From NCBI GenBank assembly GCA_905234605.1, contig CAJOIE010000001.1, positions 343,153-407,152 on the forward strand: 64,000 nt of DNA. The letters are read 5' to 3'. This document shows positions 43,687 through 52,126 of this stretch, one piece after another. The position numbers and the translations under genes are program-made. This stretch comes from an uncultured Bacteroidaceae bacterium (GTDB lineage Bacteria > Bacteroidota > Bacteroidia > Bacteroidales > Bacteroidaceae). The notes below the pieces were generated by a model. The model worked only from the letters and a program-made list of their open reading frames with translations, was not told the DNA's origin and ran no database searches. Numbering within the stretch: the stretch's first letter is position 1; every line of letters starts with the position of its first letter.

Positions 43687-44111
43687 CCATCGCCGGCAAG
43701 CCCGGCCTCTACCGCCTCGTCTCGCGGGGCAACCACAACCTCATCGTTGAGAGCATCGACGCACAGAAGCGCCGCATGCCCGTGTTCGCCAAGGATCAGG
43801 TCATATCACTTGCCGACATTGCCATGTACACCAACACGGAGGAGGTGCCCCTGGCCGACGTCCTCACCGCCATACAAGAGAAGGAGCAGCATCAGCCCTG
43901 CCCGCTCGACTACAAGAAAGCCACACGCGACGAGCTCTTTGCCTACCTCGGCGAGGTGCTCAAGGACTACGATGCCGACCGCATCTATCCCGCCGATGTG
44001 AAGAAACTCGTGCAGTGGTACAACATTCTCGTCGGAGCAGGTCTCGACGACTTCAGCAAACTGCGCCCCACACAGGGCACAAACATCGACGACCGGAAGA
44101 GCGAGGAGTGA
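43668..44111 (+). CDS. DUF5606 family protein
   Basis: The product is a 147-residue cytoplasmic protein of unknown function found in Bacteroidetes. Conserved features are ILAIAGKPGLYRLVSRG, ISLADIAMYTNTEEVPL and DVKKLVQWYNIL. It starts inside the coaE 3' end, so it is translationally linked. The last codons lie in the first copy of a 22-bp direct repeat. Confidence 0.82.
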   Translation: MLDTILAIAGKPGLYRLVSRGNHNLIVESIDAQKRRMPVFAKDQVISLADIAMYTNTEEVPLADVLTAIQEKEQHQPCPLDYKKATRDELFAYLGEVLKDYDADRIYPADVKKLVQWYNILVGAGLDDFSKLRPTQGTNIDDRKSEE

Positions 44112-44152
44112 GCCGATGAGAAGCGAGGAGTGAGCCACTGCAAAGCGAGGAG
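44100..44152 (+). repeat. Three 22-bp direct repeats over the DUF5606 stop codon
   Basis: AGCGAGGAG starts at 44100, 44122 and 44144, exactly 22 bases apart. The first two copies extend to AGCGAGGAGTGAGCC and each contain an in-frame-type TGA; the third diverges after AGCGAGGAG. Confidence 0.7.
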
Positions 44153-44180
44153 CTGCTCGCGCCGCCACACTGACAAACAC

Positions 44181-44224
44181 CAATCCCTGCCAGCACAGCC
44201 ACATAGCTATGCAGGCAGGGATTG
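44181..44224. terminator. Hairpin between DUF5606 and sialidase genes
   Basis: Eleven-base perfect arms (44181-44191, 44214-44224) with a 22-base loop between convergent genes. Probably a bidirectional terminator. Confidence 0.5.
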
Positions 44225-44252
44225 CCATTGACGCACACCGCCGGACCGAGCC

Positions 44253-45500
44253 TCAGCGATATGTGCCCAAGGTAATCTCCTCTATCGAGAGCGGCACGTA
44301 GACCATGTCGTAGCCGTTCTCGTTCTGTCGTTCCTCATAGAAGAAAGCCACGCGGCCGTCACGCTGCATGCTCATGGTGGAGTAGGCCGACGTGGTGGTG
44401 CTCACTTGCAGGCCCCTTGTCCAGTTGTGGGCAAAGGCCTTTGGCGAATAGATGCCATTGGGCAATATCTCCTTATACCAGATGCCCACGTCGCACCGTC
44501 CCTCGCCCATGGGCAGCGACTGTAGCATGAGCTTGGCCTTGCGCCCCGTGGCAGCCTCCACGGCATCCACGAGCATAATCTCCCCGTTGCAGGTGTTGGC
44601 ACCGACACGTATGCCGCCCTCCACGTCGTGCGACGCCACACACGTGCCCCACGTGCCACGCTCCTGGTCGCGGCGTACATCGTCGAAGTGGTAGATGTTG
44701 AAATAGCGGCCATACCACTTGCGCGAAGAGAGCACGACATCGCCATTGGGAAGCTCCTCGGTCTTGGGCTCGTCGCCGCCCACACAGGGGCTATCGTAGC
44801 CGTCGAGTGTGAAGCCGCCGAGCACATGCCACTGGCCACCGAAGTCGTCGCTGTAGAGCACATAGTTGCAGGCCACATCGTCGGCACCCATCTGTGTGCG
44901 GGTCAGCACGGAGCAGTACAGACGGTAGTACTTGCCTTTCTTCACGACACGGCTCTGCATGATGCGCCCCGAGCCGATGAACATGGTGCGCGTGTTGGGC
45001 AGGAGGGCGTAGAAAGCATCAGTGACATCGTCCGCCTTGCCCCACGAGCGACCGCCGTCGTGGCTGTACCAGCGTGCCACGCGGTTGGGTTTCTCGCGCG
45101 TACCATAAATATATGCCACGTTGCCTGTGACCGACATGCACAGCACATGCTGCGACGTGCGGTCGGCCACGAGGGCCGCGTCGCCATAGCCGCAGTCGAA
45201 GGCCCCCTCAGCGCCCGTGCCGCGCTGTATCACCGTGTCGGGGCTCCATGTGCGGCCGTTGTCGCGGCTGGTGCGTGCCACCATGTCGATACGTCCGAAG
45301 CCGATGTCGAAGCCGCAGTAGCGACGGTCGGCCACGGCAATGAGCTGCCCCTTGCGCGTGGTGGCAATGGCAGGAATGCGGTAGGGCACATGGTAGTCGT
45401 CGTAGGTCTGGAAGAGGGTCTGCTTGCGGCTGTCGTCTACGCCTTGGGCGCATGCGGCACAAGGCACCAGCACCAGCAGAGCCATGATGAATGTTCTCAT
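44253..45500 (-). CDS. Exo-alpha-sialidase (GH33)
   Basis: The product is 415 residues, starting MRTFIMALLVLV, with a signal peptide ending CAAC-AQ or nearby. Sialidase marks are the RIP motif in VPYRIPAIATTRKGQLIAVA and Asp boxes SRDNGRTWS, SHDGGRSWG and SDDFGGQWH. A late Tyr/Glu segment (AFFYEE) fits the catalytic centre. It removes terminal sialic acid from host glycans; the sialic-acid catabolic genes are not in this window. The promoter lies at 45550, so the extra 14 codons of the longer frame are outside the likely mRNA. Confidence 0.92.
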   Translation of the reverse strand: MRTFIMALLVLVPCAACAQGVDDSRKQTLFQTYDDYHVPYRIPAIATTRKGQLIAVADRRYCGFDIGFGRIDMVARTSRDNGRTWSPDTVIQRGTGAEGAFDCGYGDAALVADRTSQHVLCMSVTGNVAYIYGTREKPNRVARWYSHDGGRSWGKADDVTDAFYALLPNTRTMFIGSGRIMQSRVVKKGKYYRLYCSVLTRTQMGADDVACNYVLYSDDFGGQWHVLGGFTLDGYDSPCVGGDEPKTEELPNGDVVLSSRKWYGRYFNIYHFDDVRRDQERGTWGTCVASHDVEGGIRVGANTCNGEIMLVDAVEAATGRKAKLMLQSLPMGEGRCDVGIWYKEILPNGIYSPKAFAHNWTRGLQVSTTTSAYSTMSMQRDGRVAFFYEERQNENGYDMVYVPLSIEEITLGTYR

Positions 45501-45549
45501 AAGGCGGGAGTGATGTAGGTTGATGGTTAACATGTTGTTCATAGCTGTG

Positions 45550-45557
45550 CAAATATA
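45550..45557 (-). promoter_or_regulatory. -7 element of the sialidase promoter
   Basis: TATATTTG on the minus strand, about 50 bases before the chosen start. Confidence 0.55.
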
Positions 45558-45692
45558 AACCTTTTCCTGTCTGCCTTGTGTGTGCGTGCTTCCTTTTTGG
45601 TTGCGTCATGCGCGTAAAAGCCTATTTGCCTGTAATGCTGCCGTATTTGTCTTAATAATGTTAATTACGGCACGATGTTAACACGGAGTCGC

Positions 45693-45722
45693 TTGCCTGT
45701 TATGCCGGAAGAGATACATTTG
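45693..45722 (+). promoter_or_regulatory. Promoter abutting the rprX start codon
   Basis: TTG at 45693-45695, a 19-base spacer and TACATTTG at 45715-45722. The ATG is at 45727, about where transcription should begin, so this mRNA may be leaderless. Confidence 0.6.
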
Positions 45723-45726
45723 CCGC

Positions 45727-47238
45727 ATGAAACGCTCCACCATCACCATCATCAGCCTCATCATCGGCATCTCGTTCTTCGGCCTGCTGCTGTTGCAGGG
45801 CCGCATCATCGACGCCATGGTGAAGATGCGCAAGGAGCAGTTCGACGAATCAGTATTCCACGCCCTCGACCAGACGAGCCGCGATCTGGAGCGCAACGAG
45901 ACATTCCGCTACCTTGAGTCTATAGCCGAGCACAGCGACTTCGATGCAGACATGCTGCCTCGGAGCAGCATAGCCTCGGCACTGCACATCGGCGACTCGC
46001 TCCAGACCCCGTTTCAGCTGCAAGCCGGGCAGCAGCACCCGTCGAGCCTGCCCAAGGCACTGACGCTGCGCCCCACGTCCTCATTCGATGCCGCCAACCA
46101 GCAGTTCCTCGAGTTCGTGAAGAACGCCTACCTGTATCAGAAGGGTGTGCTCGACGAGGTCATCTACACCATCCTCTATCAGGGCAGCGACCAGCCCTTT
46201 GCCGACCGCATCGACTTCCGCATCCTCGACTCCAACCTGCGCTCGGAGCTGGAGTCGAGCGGCATCACGCTGCCCTACCACTTTGTGGTCTACGACGCCA
46301 TGGGCAACGAGGTCTACCGCTGTGCCGAGTACGATGCCGAGGGAGCCGAGTACTCCTACACACAGACCCTCTTCCGCAACGACCCGTCGCTGCAGATGGG
46401 CACGCTGCAAGTGCACTTCCCCGACCTGGACAGCTACATCATGGGCGTGGCCCGCATGATAATCCCCGCGCTGGCCTTCACCATCATACTCTTCGTGACC
46501 TTCTGCTTCACCGTGTGGCTCATAGTGCGGCAGAAGCGCGACACCGAGATGAAGAACGACTTCATCAACAACATGACGCACGAGTTCAAGACACCCATCT
46601 CCAGCATCTCCCTTGCGGCACAGATGCTGGGCGATGCCTCCATCAGCAAGACACCCGCCATGCTCGACAACCTCTCCCGCGTCATCGTAAGCGAGACCCG
46701 CCGCCTGCGCTTTCAGGTGGAGAAAGTGTTGCAGATGTCGCTCTACGAGAAGGGCAACATACGCTTCAACGAGCGCGAGGCCGATGCCAACGTAATCATC
46801 GACGACGTGGTCACTACCTTTGCACTGAAGGTGGAGCAGAGCGGCGGCCGCATAGAGTCGCACTTAGATGCCCTCGACGCCGCCGTCTACGTCGACGAGA
46901 TGCACTTCACCAACGTGGTGTTCAACCTCTTAGACAACGCCGTGAAGTACCGTCGCGACGATGTGCCCCTGCACATCAGCGTCAGCACCCGCAACCAGGG
47001 CAGCCAGCTCATAGTGGAAGTGGCCGACAACGGCATAGGCATACGCCACGACGACCTGCGCCGTATCTTCGACCGCTTCTACCGCGTACACACCGGCAAC
47101 ACCCACAACGTCAAAGGCTTCGGCCTCGGCCTGGCCTACGTGCGCGCCATGGTGGAACTCATGCACGGCAGCATCAAGGCCGAGAGCGAGCCCGGACAGG
47201 GCACACGCTTCATCATCACACTGCCACTGATAGAGTGA
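45727..47238 (+). CDS. rprX: Sensor histidine kinase RprX
   Basis: The product is a 503-residue inner-membrane kinase. Membrane segments lie at about 6-28 and 240-263, enclosing a periplasmic sensor domain of about 210 residues with no obvious PAS mark. The HisKA domain has His285 in NNMTHEFKTPISS, and the ATPase domain has the N box NAVKY, G1 DNGIGI and G2 GFGLGLAY. It phosphorylates the RprY-type regulator encoded next. The pair matches the Bacteroides RprX/RprY system, whose overexpression was linked to tetracycline-resistance effects. The signal is unknown. Confidence 0.85.
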   Translation: MKRSTITIISLIIGISFFGLLLLQGRIIDAMVKMRKEQFDESVFHALDQTSRDLERNETFRYLESIAEHSDFDADMLPRSSIASALHIGDSLQTPFQLQAGQQHPSSLPKALTLRPTSSFDAANQQFLEFVKNAYLYQKGVLDEVIYTILYQGSDQPFADRIDFRILDSNLRSELESSGITLPYHFVVYDAMGNEVYRCAEYDAEGAEYSYTQTLFRNDPSLQMGTLQVHFPDLDSYIMGVARMIIPALAFTIILFVTFCFTVWLIVRQKRDTEMKNDFINNMTHEFKTPISSISLAAQMLGDASISKTPAMLDNLSRVIVSETRRLRFQVEKVLQMSLYEKGNIRFNEREADANVIIDDVVTTFALKVEQSGGRIESHLDALDAAVYVDEMHFTNVVFNLLDNAVKYRRDDVPLHISVSTRNQGSQLIVEVADNGIGIRHDDLRRIFDRFYRVHTGNTHNVKGFGLGLAYVRAMVELMHGSIKAESEPGQGTRFIITLPLIE

Positions 47239-47354
47239 CACGACATCTGCATCTGCCCTGTTAGCCATTTACCACTTTACTCCTGCCTGCACCGCAGGCA
47301 CCCTAAGCCCACAAACATCAGAACCATCAGCATTTAACCATCCCCCTTTTAACC

Positions 47355-48068
47355 ATGACACAAGAACTCCTTACCAAGCACATCCTCCTCTGCGAGGACG
47401 ACGAGAGCCTCGGCATGCTCCTGCGCGAATACCTACAGGCCAAAGGCTACGATGCCGACCTCTACCCCGACGGCGAAGTGGGCCTCAAAGCCTTCCTCCA
47501 CGGCGACTACGACATGTGCATCCTCGACGTGATGATGCCCAAGATGGACGGCTTCACCCTCGCCCAGGAGATACGCCAGAACAACCCCGACATGCCCATC
47601 ATCTTCCTCACAGCCAAGAACCTCAAGGAAGACATCTTCGAGGGCTTCAAGCTCGGAGCCGACGACTACATCACCAAGCCCTTCTCCATGGAAGAGCTCG
47701 TGCTGCGCATGGAAGCCATCATGCGCCGCGTCGGCGGCAAGCCACAGAAGGAAGTGGCCGTCTACCACATAGGCCGCTTCCGCTTCGACACCAAACGCCA
47801 GCTGCTCACCATCGGCGACAAGCAGACCAAGCTCACCACAAAGGAAAGCGAACTGCTCACACTGCTCTGCTCGCATGCCAACGACGTGCTGGCGCGCGAG
47901 CTCGCACTCAAGACCATCTGGATCGACGACAACTACTTCAACGCACGCTCCATGGACGTCTACATCACGAAGCTGCGCAAACATCTCAAGGACGACCCCG
48001 ACATCCAGATCAACAACGTCCACGGCAAAGGCTACCGCCTGCTCGCCACGATGCAGGAAGAAGACTGA
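47355..48068 (+). CDS. rprY: Response regulator RprY (OmpR family)
   Basis: The product is 237 residues. The receiver domain has acidic pocket CEDDES, phosphoacceptor Asp58 in ILDVMMPKMDG and TAKNLKEDI, with Lys in ITKPFSMEEL. A winged-helix DNA-binding domain with LTTKESELLTLLC and VYITKLRKHLKDD follows. The receiver is very close to RprY as I remember it (LLREYLQAKGY). It is 116 bases downstream of the kinase. Targets cannot be told from here. Confidence 0.88.
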   Translation: MTQELLTKHILLCEDDESLGMLLREYLQAKGYDADLYPDGEVGLKAFLHGDYDMCILDVMMPKMDGFTLAQEIRQNNPDMPIIFLTAKNLKEDIFEGFKLGADDYITKPFSMEELVLRMEAIMRRVGGKPQKEVAVYHIGRFRFDTKRQLLTIGDKQTKLTTKESELLTLLCSHANDVLARELALKTIWIDDNYFNARSMDVYITKLRKHLKDDPDIQINNVHGKGYRLLATMQEED

Positions 48069-48118
48069 CCGACACACGGAACAGGCCATAGCAACAAACT
48101 GCACAGACCATAGCAGAC

Positions 48119-48197
48119 ACCCTGCACCCTCTGCACACCACACCCTGCACACACAAAGGCAACCCCCTGCACGGTATTTATGGAGACCATGCAGGGG
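48119..48197. repeat. Four-copy palindromic array ending in a terminator
   Basis: Twelve-base units start at 48119, 48142, 48164 and 48186 (steps 23, 22, 22); a weak fifth copy fits at 48096, one step earlier. The last two units are inverted relative to each other and form the hairpin below. Confidence 0.75.
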
Positions 48198-48206
48198 GTT
48201 GCCTTT
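48155..48206. terminator. Terminator hairpin between rprY and small membrane gene
   Basis: Arms 48155-48175 and 48186-48206 pair over 21 bases with one mismatch around a ten-base loop. The stem ends in A/T runs, so it can act for both convergent genes. Confidence 0.75.
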
Positions 48207-48240
48207 ATTGCTTCACGCCCCAGCGGCGGGCAGTACAGCC

Positions 48241-48435
48241 CTACTCTTTGCCGGCCGGCTTCTCCATGTAGGCCGGCTTCTTATAGTTGACGTAGATGTG
48301 AGTGCAAATGCCGGCGATTACCAGCACGACAGCCAAGAACTGGACCCAATTGTAGTCCACCCAGTCAAAGAGATAGCTCAAGATGAGCAGCAGAGCACCC
48401 ACAAGGGCGGTGATGATGCCAGAATAGAGTTTCAT
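48241..48435 (-). CDS. Small two-helix membrane protein
   Basis: The product is 64 residues starting MKLYSGIITALVGALLLILSYL, with membrane helices at about 4-22 and 31-50 joined by a DWVDYNW turn, and a Lys-rich cytoplasmic tail. No named function; such small proteins are frequent in Bacteroidales. The near-consensus TTACTTTG lies about 35 bases upstream on the minus strand (48470-48477). The interval 48478-48770 shows no supported gene. Confidence 0.7.
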   Translation of the reverse strand: MKLYSGIITALVGALLLILSYLFDWVDYNWVQFLAVVLVIAGICTHIYVNYKKPAYMEKPAGKE

Positions 48436-48771
48436 AGTATAAGTGGTATTGTTGTTACATAGTCTGCACAAAGTAAGCTGTTTTCAGTGAGCCGCGAAAG
48501 CTTAAGGCACTTTTTTTGTTCATGCAGGCACACTGCAAACACTTCTCCCACTCCCACCACTCACCCATGCCATAGCCTCCCGCTGTCGTCGCACCCAGGC
48601 AAACCGCACGTCGCTACTCCCACACTGCAACACCAGCCACCATGCCCTCTGCATGCCTCCATCAACCCGTGAGAAAGACAGTGAGGACAAGCCCGACCGC
48701 CACATTGCCATCGCCAGCGGCAGCCATGCCACCCCGAAGAAGCAGTTACGACAAAAAACAACGGCCCCGCC

Positions 48772-48803
48772 TTGCAATATCTCGCGATAAAGGCGTACCT
48801 TTG
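48772..48803 (+). promoter_or_regulatory. Promoter of the rpsF-rpsR-rplI operon
   Basis: TTG at 48772-48774, a 21-base spacer and TACCTTTG at 48796-48803. The leader to ATG 48847 is about 40 bases; S6:S18 often binds this leader in bacteria, but I cannot confirm the fold here. Confidence 0.65.
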
Positions 48804-48846
48804 CGCCGCATTTGTGCAAAACACATCTATCAATTAACTAATTATT

Positions 48847-49188
48847 ATGAACCAGTACGAAACCGTTTTCATTTTGACTCCCGTTTTGTCTGACGAACAG
48901 ATGAAGGAAGCGGTCGCGAAGTTCAAGACAATACTCACCGATGGCGGTGCGGAAATCTTGAACGAAGAGCTTTGGGGCCTGAAGAAACTCGCATACCCCA
49001 TTGAGAAGAAGTCCACAGGCTTCTACGTTTTGGTCGAGTTCAAGTCCGAGCCCACACTCATCAGCAAGCTCGAAGTAAACTACCGTCGCGACGAGCGCGT
49101 GCTGCGCTACATCACTGTCAAGCTCGACAAGTATGCAGCACAATATGCAGAGAAGCGCCGCAACAAAACAGCAAAAAAGGAGGACTAA
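48847..49188 (+). CDS. rpsF: 30S ribosomal protein S6
   Basis: The product is 113 residues with the S6 ferredoxin-like fold: [37 protein letters not shown] and [13 protein letters not shown]. Lys-rich C-terminus. It pairs with S18 on the 30S platform. The rpsR start follows after three bases. Confidence 0.97.
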   Translation: MNQYETVFILTPVLSDEQMKEAVAKFKTILTDGGAEILNEELWGLKKLAYPIEKKSTGFYVLVEFKSEPTLISKLEVNYRRDERVLRYITVKLDKYAAQYAEKRRNKTAKKED

Positions 49189-49191
49189 GCC

Positions 49192-49455
49192 ATGGCACAA
49201 TCTGAAATCCGTTACCTCACACCGCCCACCGTCGACGTCAAGAAGAAAAAATACTGCCGCTTCAAGAAGCTCGGCATCAAGTACATCGACTACAAGGACC
49301 CCGAGTTCCTCAAGAAGTTCCTCAACGAGCAAGGCCGCATCCTGCCCCGCCGCATCACCGGCACATCGCTCAAGTATCAGCGCCGCGTGGCACAGGCCGT
49401 GAAGCGCGCACGCCATCTGGCCCTGCTGCCCTTCGTGACCGACATGATGAAGTAA
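49192..49455 (+). CDS. rpsR: 30S ribosomal protein S18
   Basis: The product is 87 residues. It has [55 protein letters not shown] and no zinc ribbon, typical of S18. Translated immediately after S6 and before L9. Confidence 0.97.
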   Translation: MAQSEIRYLTPPTVDVKKKKYCRFKKLGIKYIDYKDPEFLKKFLNEQGRILPRRITGTSLKYQRRVAQAVKRARHLALLPFVTDMMK

Positions 49456-49479
49456 ATAACCCAAGTTACGACACAAGAT

Positions 49480-50022
49480 ATGGAAATCATTCTCAAGGAA
49501 GATGTCATCGGCTTGGGCTACAAGCACGACATCGTCAACGTCAAGGCGGGCTACGGCCGCAACTACCTCATACCACAAGGCAAGGGCGTCATCGCCTCCG
49601 AGAGTGCCAAGAAGCAACTCGCCGAAGAGCTCAGGCAGAAGGCCAAGAAACTGGAGAAGATCAAGGCCGAAGCCCAGGCACTGGGCGACAAGCTCGCACA
49701 GGTGACTCTCACCATCACTGCCAAGGTCAGCAACAGCGGCACCATCTACGGCAGCGTGAACAGCCTCATGATAGCCGACGAGCTCAAAGCGTTGGGCTTC
49801 GACATCGACCGCAAGCTCATCACCATCAAGGACGTCAAGACCGTGGGTGAGCACAAAGCCACCGTGCGTCTGCACAAGGAAGTCAGCGTAGTCATCCCCG
49901 TTACCGTCGTCGGCGATGCACCCTTGGCTGCACCCGAGACACAAGCCGAAGCAGCACAGCCCGCAGCCACCGAGGAAGCACCTGCCGCCGAGGCAGAAGC
50001 CGAGACCGAAGCTGAAGCATAA
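49480..50022 (+). CDS. rplI: 50S ribosomal protein L9 with acidic C-terminal extension
   Basis: The product is 180 residues. The N-domain has VIGLGYKHDIVNVKAGYGRNYLIP, joined by a long helix to the C-domain with KLITIKDVKTVGEHKATVRLHKEV. The core ends near residue 147, the usual length. The rest is an Ala/Glu/Pro-rich acidic tail of about 33 residues. It is the last gene of the operon and is followed by a hairpin. Confidence 0.96.
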   Translation: MEIILKEDVIGLGYKHDIVNVKAGYGRNYLIPQGKGVIASESAKKQLAEELRQKAKKLEKIKAEAQALGDKLAQVTLTITAKVSNSGTIYGSVNSLMIADELKALGFDIDRKLITIKDVKTVGEHKATVRLHKEVSVVIPVTVVGDAPLAAPETQAEAAQPAATEEAPAAEAEAETEAEA

Positions 50023-50087
50023 ACAGAACGAGCCACCCTTTGCCATCATCTCTTGCAGAGAGAAGGCTTATTGGGTATCGCTACATA

Positions 50088-50122
50088 AGAGCCACGCCTG
50101 CACTCAAGCAGAGCGTGGCTCT
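50088..50122 (+). terminator. Terminator of the rpsF-rpsR-rplI operon
   Basis: Ten-base perfect arms (50088-50097 and 50113-50122) with an inner CTGC/GCAG pairing. No long U-run. Confidence 0.6.
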
Positions 50123-50196
50123 ATCATGTCATGCACGCACAACGTGCAGCCACTCAGCCAGAGCACACCATTGGCATCACCACCTGCCAACACAAA

Positions 50197-50223
50197 AAGA
50201 GCCCACCCCTGGGGTGAGCTCTT
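50197..50223 (-). terminator. Terminator of the small lipoprotein gene
   Basis: Thirteen-base arms with one mismatch; on the minus strand the hairpin is followed by TTTTTG. Confidence 0.7.
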
Positions 50224-50248
50224 GTGTGTTGATGTCGTGAGCTATGGA

Positions 50249-50446
50249 TTACTCAGCAACGACCTCAGCAGCAGCCTCGGCCACGCTGTCAACAGCAGCA
50301 ACAGCGCTGTCAACAACCTCCTCAACTACCTCAGCAGCCTCACAGCATGTGCTGTCACAAGCTTCCTCAGCAGCCTTGTTCTGACCACCGCAAGATGCGA
50401 AAGAGATAGCCATAGCGGCTACGAACATAAATGCAACCTTTTTCAT
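50249..50446 (-). CDS. Small Ala/Glu/Val-rich lipoprotein
   Basis: The product is 65 residues. A lipoprotein signal has its Cys in SFASCGGQ, then CDSTCC and heptads of Val, Ala and Glu predicted as one amphipathic helix. It has its own promoter and terminator, so it is a free-standing unit. No recognised function. It may coat the periplasmic face of a membrane, but this is only inference. Confidence 0.7.
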   Translation of the reverse strand: MKKVAFMFVAAMAISFASCGGQNKAAEEACDSTCCEAAEVVEEVVDSAVAAVDSVAEAAAEVVAE

Positions 50447-50499
50447 TTCCTTTTGCTTTTAGTACTGTAAAACAATTAGTGTGCTTTCTTAAAACGCTG

Positions 50500-50507
50500 C
50501 AAAGGTA
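50500..50507 (-). promoter_or_regulatory. -7 element of the small lipoprotein promoter
   Basis: TACCTTTG on the minus strand, about 54 bases before the start codon. No clear -33 box. Confidence 0.6.
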
Positions 50508-50724
50508 TGCAGTTTTCTATTTGGGTAGTCTCGTGCACACCTACTTTTTTACATTTTTTTGACATAGCTCAAGAGAGTGCTCTACCAACAGACTCATAAT
50601 CAGCAGATAAGGTCATGGCGGCCGGTGGAGTTGCTGAGGGCTGCATTTGTTACAGAACGCTAAGAGGCGACGGCGCAAAGGGAACTTTCAACCTGCAACG
50701 CTCTGCTTTCAACACTCTTTGCAC

Positions 50725-50732
50725 TATATTTG
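50725..50732 (+). promoter_or_regulatory. -7 element of the mtaB operon promoter
   Basis: TATATTTG at 50725-50732, 30 bases before the GTG at 50762. This makes the 49 codons upstream in the same frame non-coding. Confidence 0.6.
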
Positions 50733-50761
50733 CGCACACATCAAGGCCAAGACCCATCCCC

Positions 50762-52123
50762 GTGGCAGACACCGACATTCTTTCAGGCAAGGCCGCAGCC
50801 TATTTTACCTTGGGCTGCAAGCTCAACTATGCTGAGACAGCAGCCATAGAGAACCAGCTGTCGCTGCGCGGGGTGCACCGCGTTGCCCGGGATGAACGAG
50901 CTGACATCTGCATCATCAACACTTGCAGCGTCACCGAGGTGGCCGACCATAAGTGCCGCCAGGCCATCCATCGCCTCACGCGCCAGCATCCCGATGCCTT
51001 GGTGGTGGTGACGGGCTGCTATGCACAACTTGAGCCCGGGCGCGTGGCCTCCATCGACGGAGTCGACCTGGTGCTGGGGCAGAACGAGAAGGCCGACATC
51101 GTGGCACGCATCGAGCAGCGCATGGCCCTGCCGCCCGAGGAGCGTCGTCTGCTCGCCACTGAGCAGCACGCGGCGCAGCGCGTGCAGGACATCACCCGCT
51201 TTGTTCCCAGCTGTGCGCGCGGCGAGCGCACCCGTTTTTTTCTCAAGGTGCAGGATGGCTGCGACTACTACTGCACCTACTGCACCATCCCCTTCGCCCG
51301 CGGCCGCAGCCGCAACGGCAGCATAGCCTCGCTCGTGGAGCAGGCCCGCGATGCCGCCGCACGCGGTGGCAAGGAGGTGGTCATCACAGGTGTCAACATA
51401 GGCGACTACGGTCGCACCACTGGCGAGACGCTGCTCCAACTGCTCGAGGCTCTCGACACCGTGGCAGGCATCTGCCGCTACCGCATCTCAAGCATCGAGC
51501 CCAACCTGCTCACCGACGACATCCTCCAGTTCTGTGCCTCCTCGCGAGCCTTCATGCCACACTTCCACATCCCGCTCCAGTCGGGGTCGGACGAAGTGCT
51601 CCGCCTAATGCACCGACGCTACGACACCGAGCTCTTCTATAATAAGGTGACGCGCGTGCGCGAGCTCATGCCCGATGCCTTCATCGGTGTGGACGTGATT
51701 GTGGGCACACGCGGCGAGACAGCCCCGCTGTTCGCTGCCGGCGAGCACTTCATAGCCTCGCTGCCAGTGTCGCAGCTCCACGTGTTCAGCTACAGCGAGC
51801 GTCCTGGCACGGCAGCCCTGCACATCCCGCACTCCGTCAGCGCGGAGGAGAAGCATGAGCGCAGCCAGTGCCTGCTGGCTCTCAGCGAGCAGAAGCTCAG
51901 CCGTTTCTATGAGAGCTACATGGGGCACACCCGCCCCGTGCTGCTTGAACGCTCCCACACGGCCGGCCATCTGGGCGGCTTCACCGACAACTACATCCGT
52001 GTCGACGTAGACACGACCTTGGCTCCCTCCGTGGCCGACAACACCATCGTGCCGCTGCAACTCAATGCCTGGAACGCCGACCACACGGCTCTCTGTGCCA
52101 CCACCGCCCCACTCCCCTCTTAG
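50762..52123 (+). CDS. mtaB: tRNA t6A37 methylthiotransferase MtaB
   Basis: The product is about 453 residues with a GTG start chosen from the promoter position. It adds a methylthio group to t6A37 of tRNA. The N-terminal UPF0004 domain has three cysteines for a second cluster (YFTLGCKLN, INTCSV and TGCYAQ). The radical SAM domain has CDYYCTYC (CxxxCxxC) with IPFARGRSRN and ITGVNIGDYG, and a TRAM-like C-terminus. Length and motifs fit MtaB rather than MiaB or RimO. The glycosyltransferase gene follows after three bases. Confidence 0.92.
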   Translation: MADTDILSGKAAAYFTLGCKLNYAETAAIENQLSLRGVHRVARDERADICIINTCSVTEVADHKCRQAIHRLTRQHPDALVVVTGCYAQLEPGRVASIDGVDLVLGQNEKADIVARIEQRMALPPEERRLLATEQHAAQRVQDITRFVPSCARGERTRFFLKVQDGCDYYCTYCTIPFARGRSRNGSIASLVEQARDAAARGGKEVVITGVNIGDYGRTTGETLLQLLEALDTVAGICRYRISSIEPNLLTDDILQFCASSRAFMPHFHIPLQSGSDEVLRLMHRRYDTELFYNKVTRVRELMPDAFIGVDVIVGTRGETAPLFAAGEHFIASLPVSQLHVFSYSERPGTAALHIPHSVSAEEKHERSQCLLALSEQKLSRFYESYMGHTRPVLLERSHTAGHLGGFTDNYIRVDVDTTLAPSVADNTIVPLQLNAWNADHTALCATTAPLPS

Positions 52124-52126
52124 CCC

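Noticed and set aside
48487..48893. Short frames on both strands upstream of rpsF
   Set aside because: They cross the rpsF promoter and start codon, have skewed composition and no similarity that I recognise.
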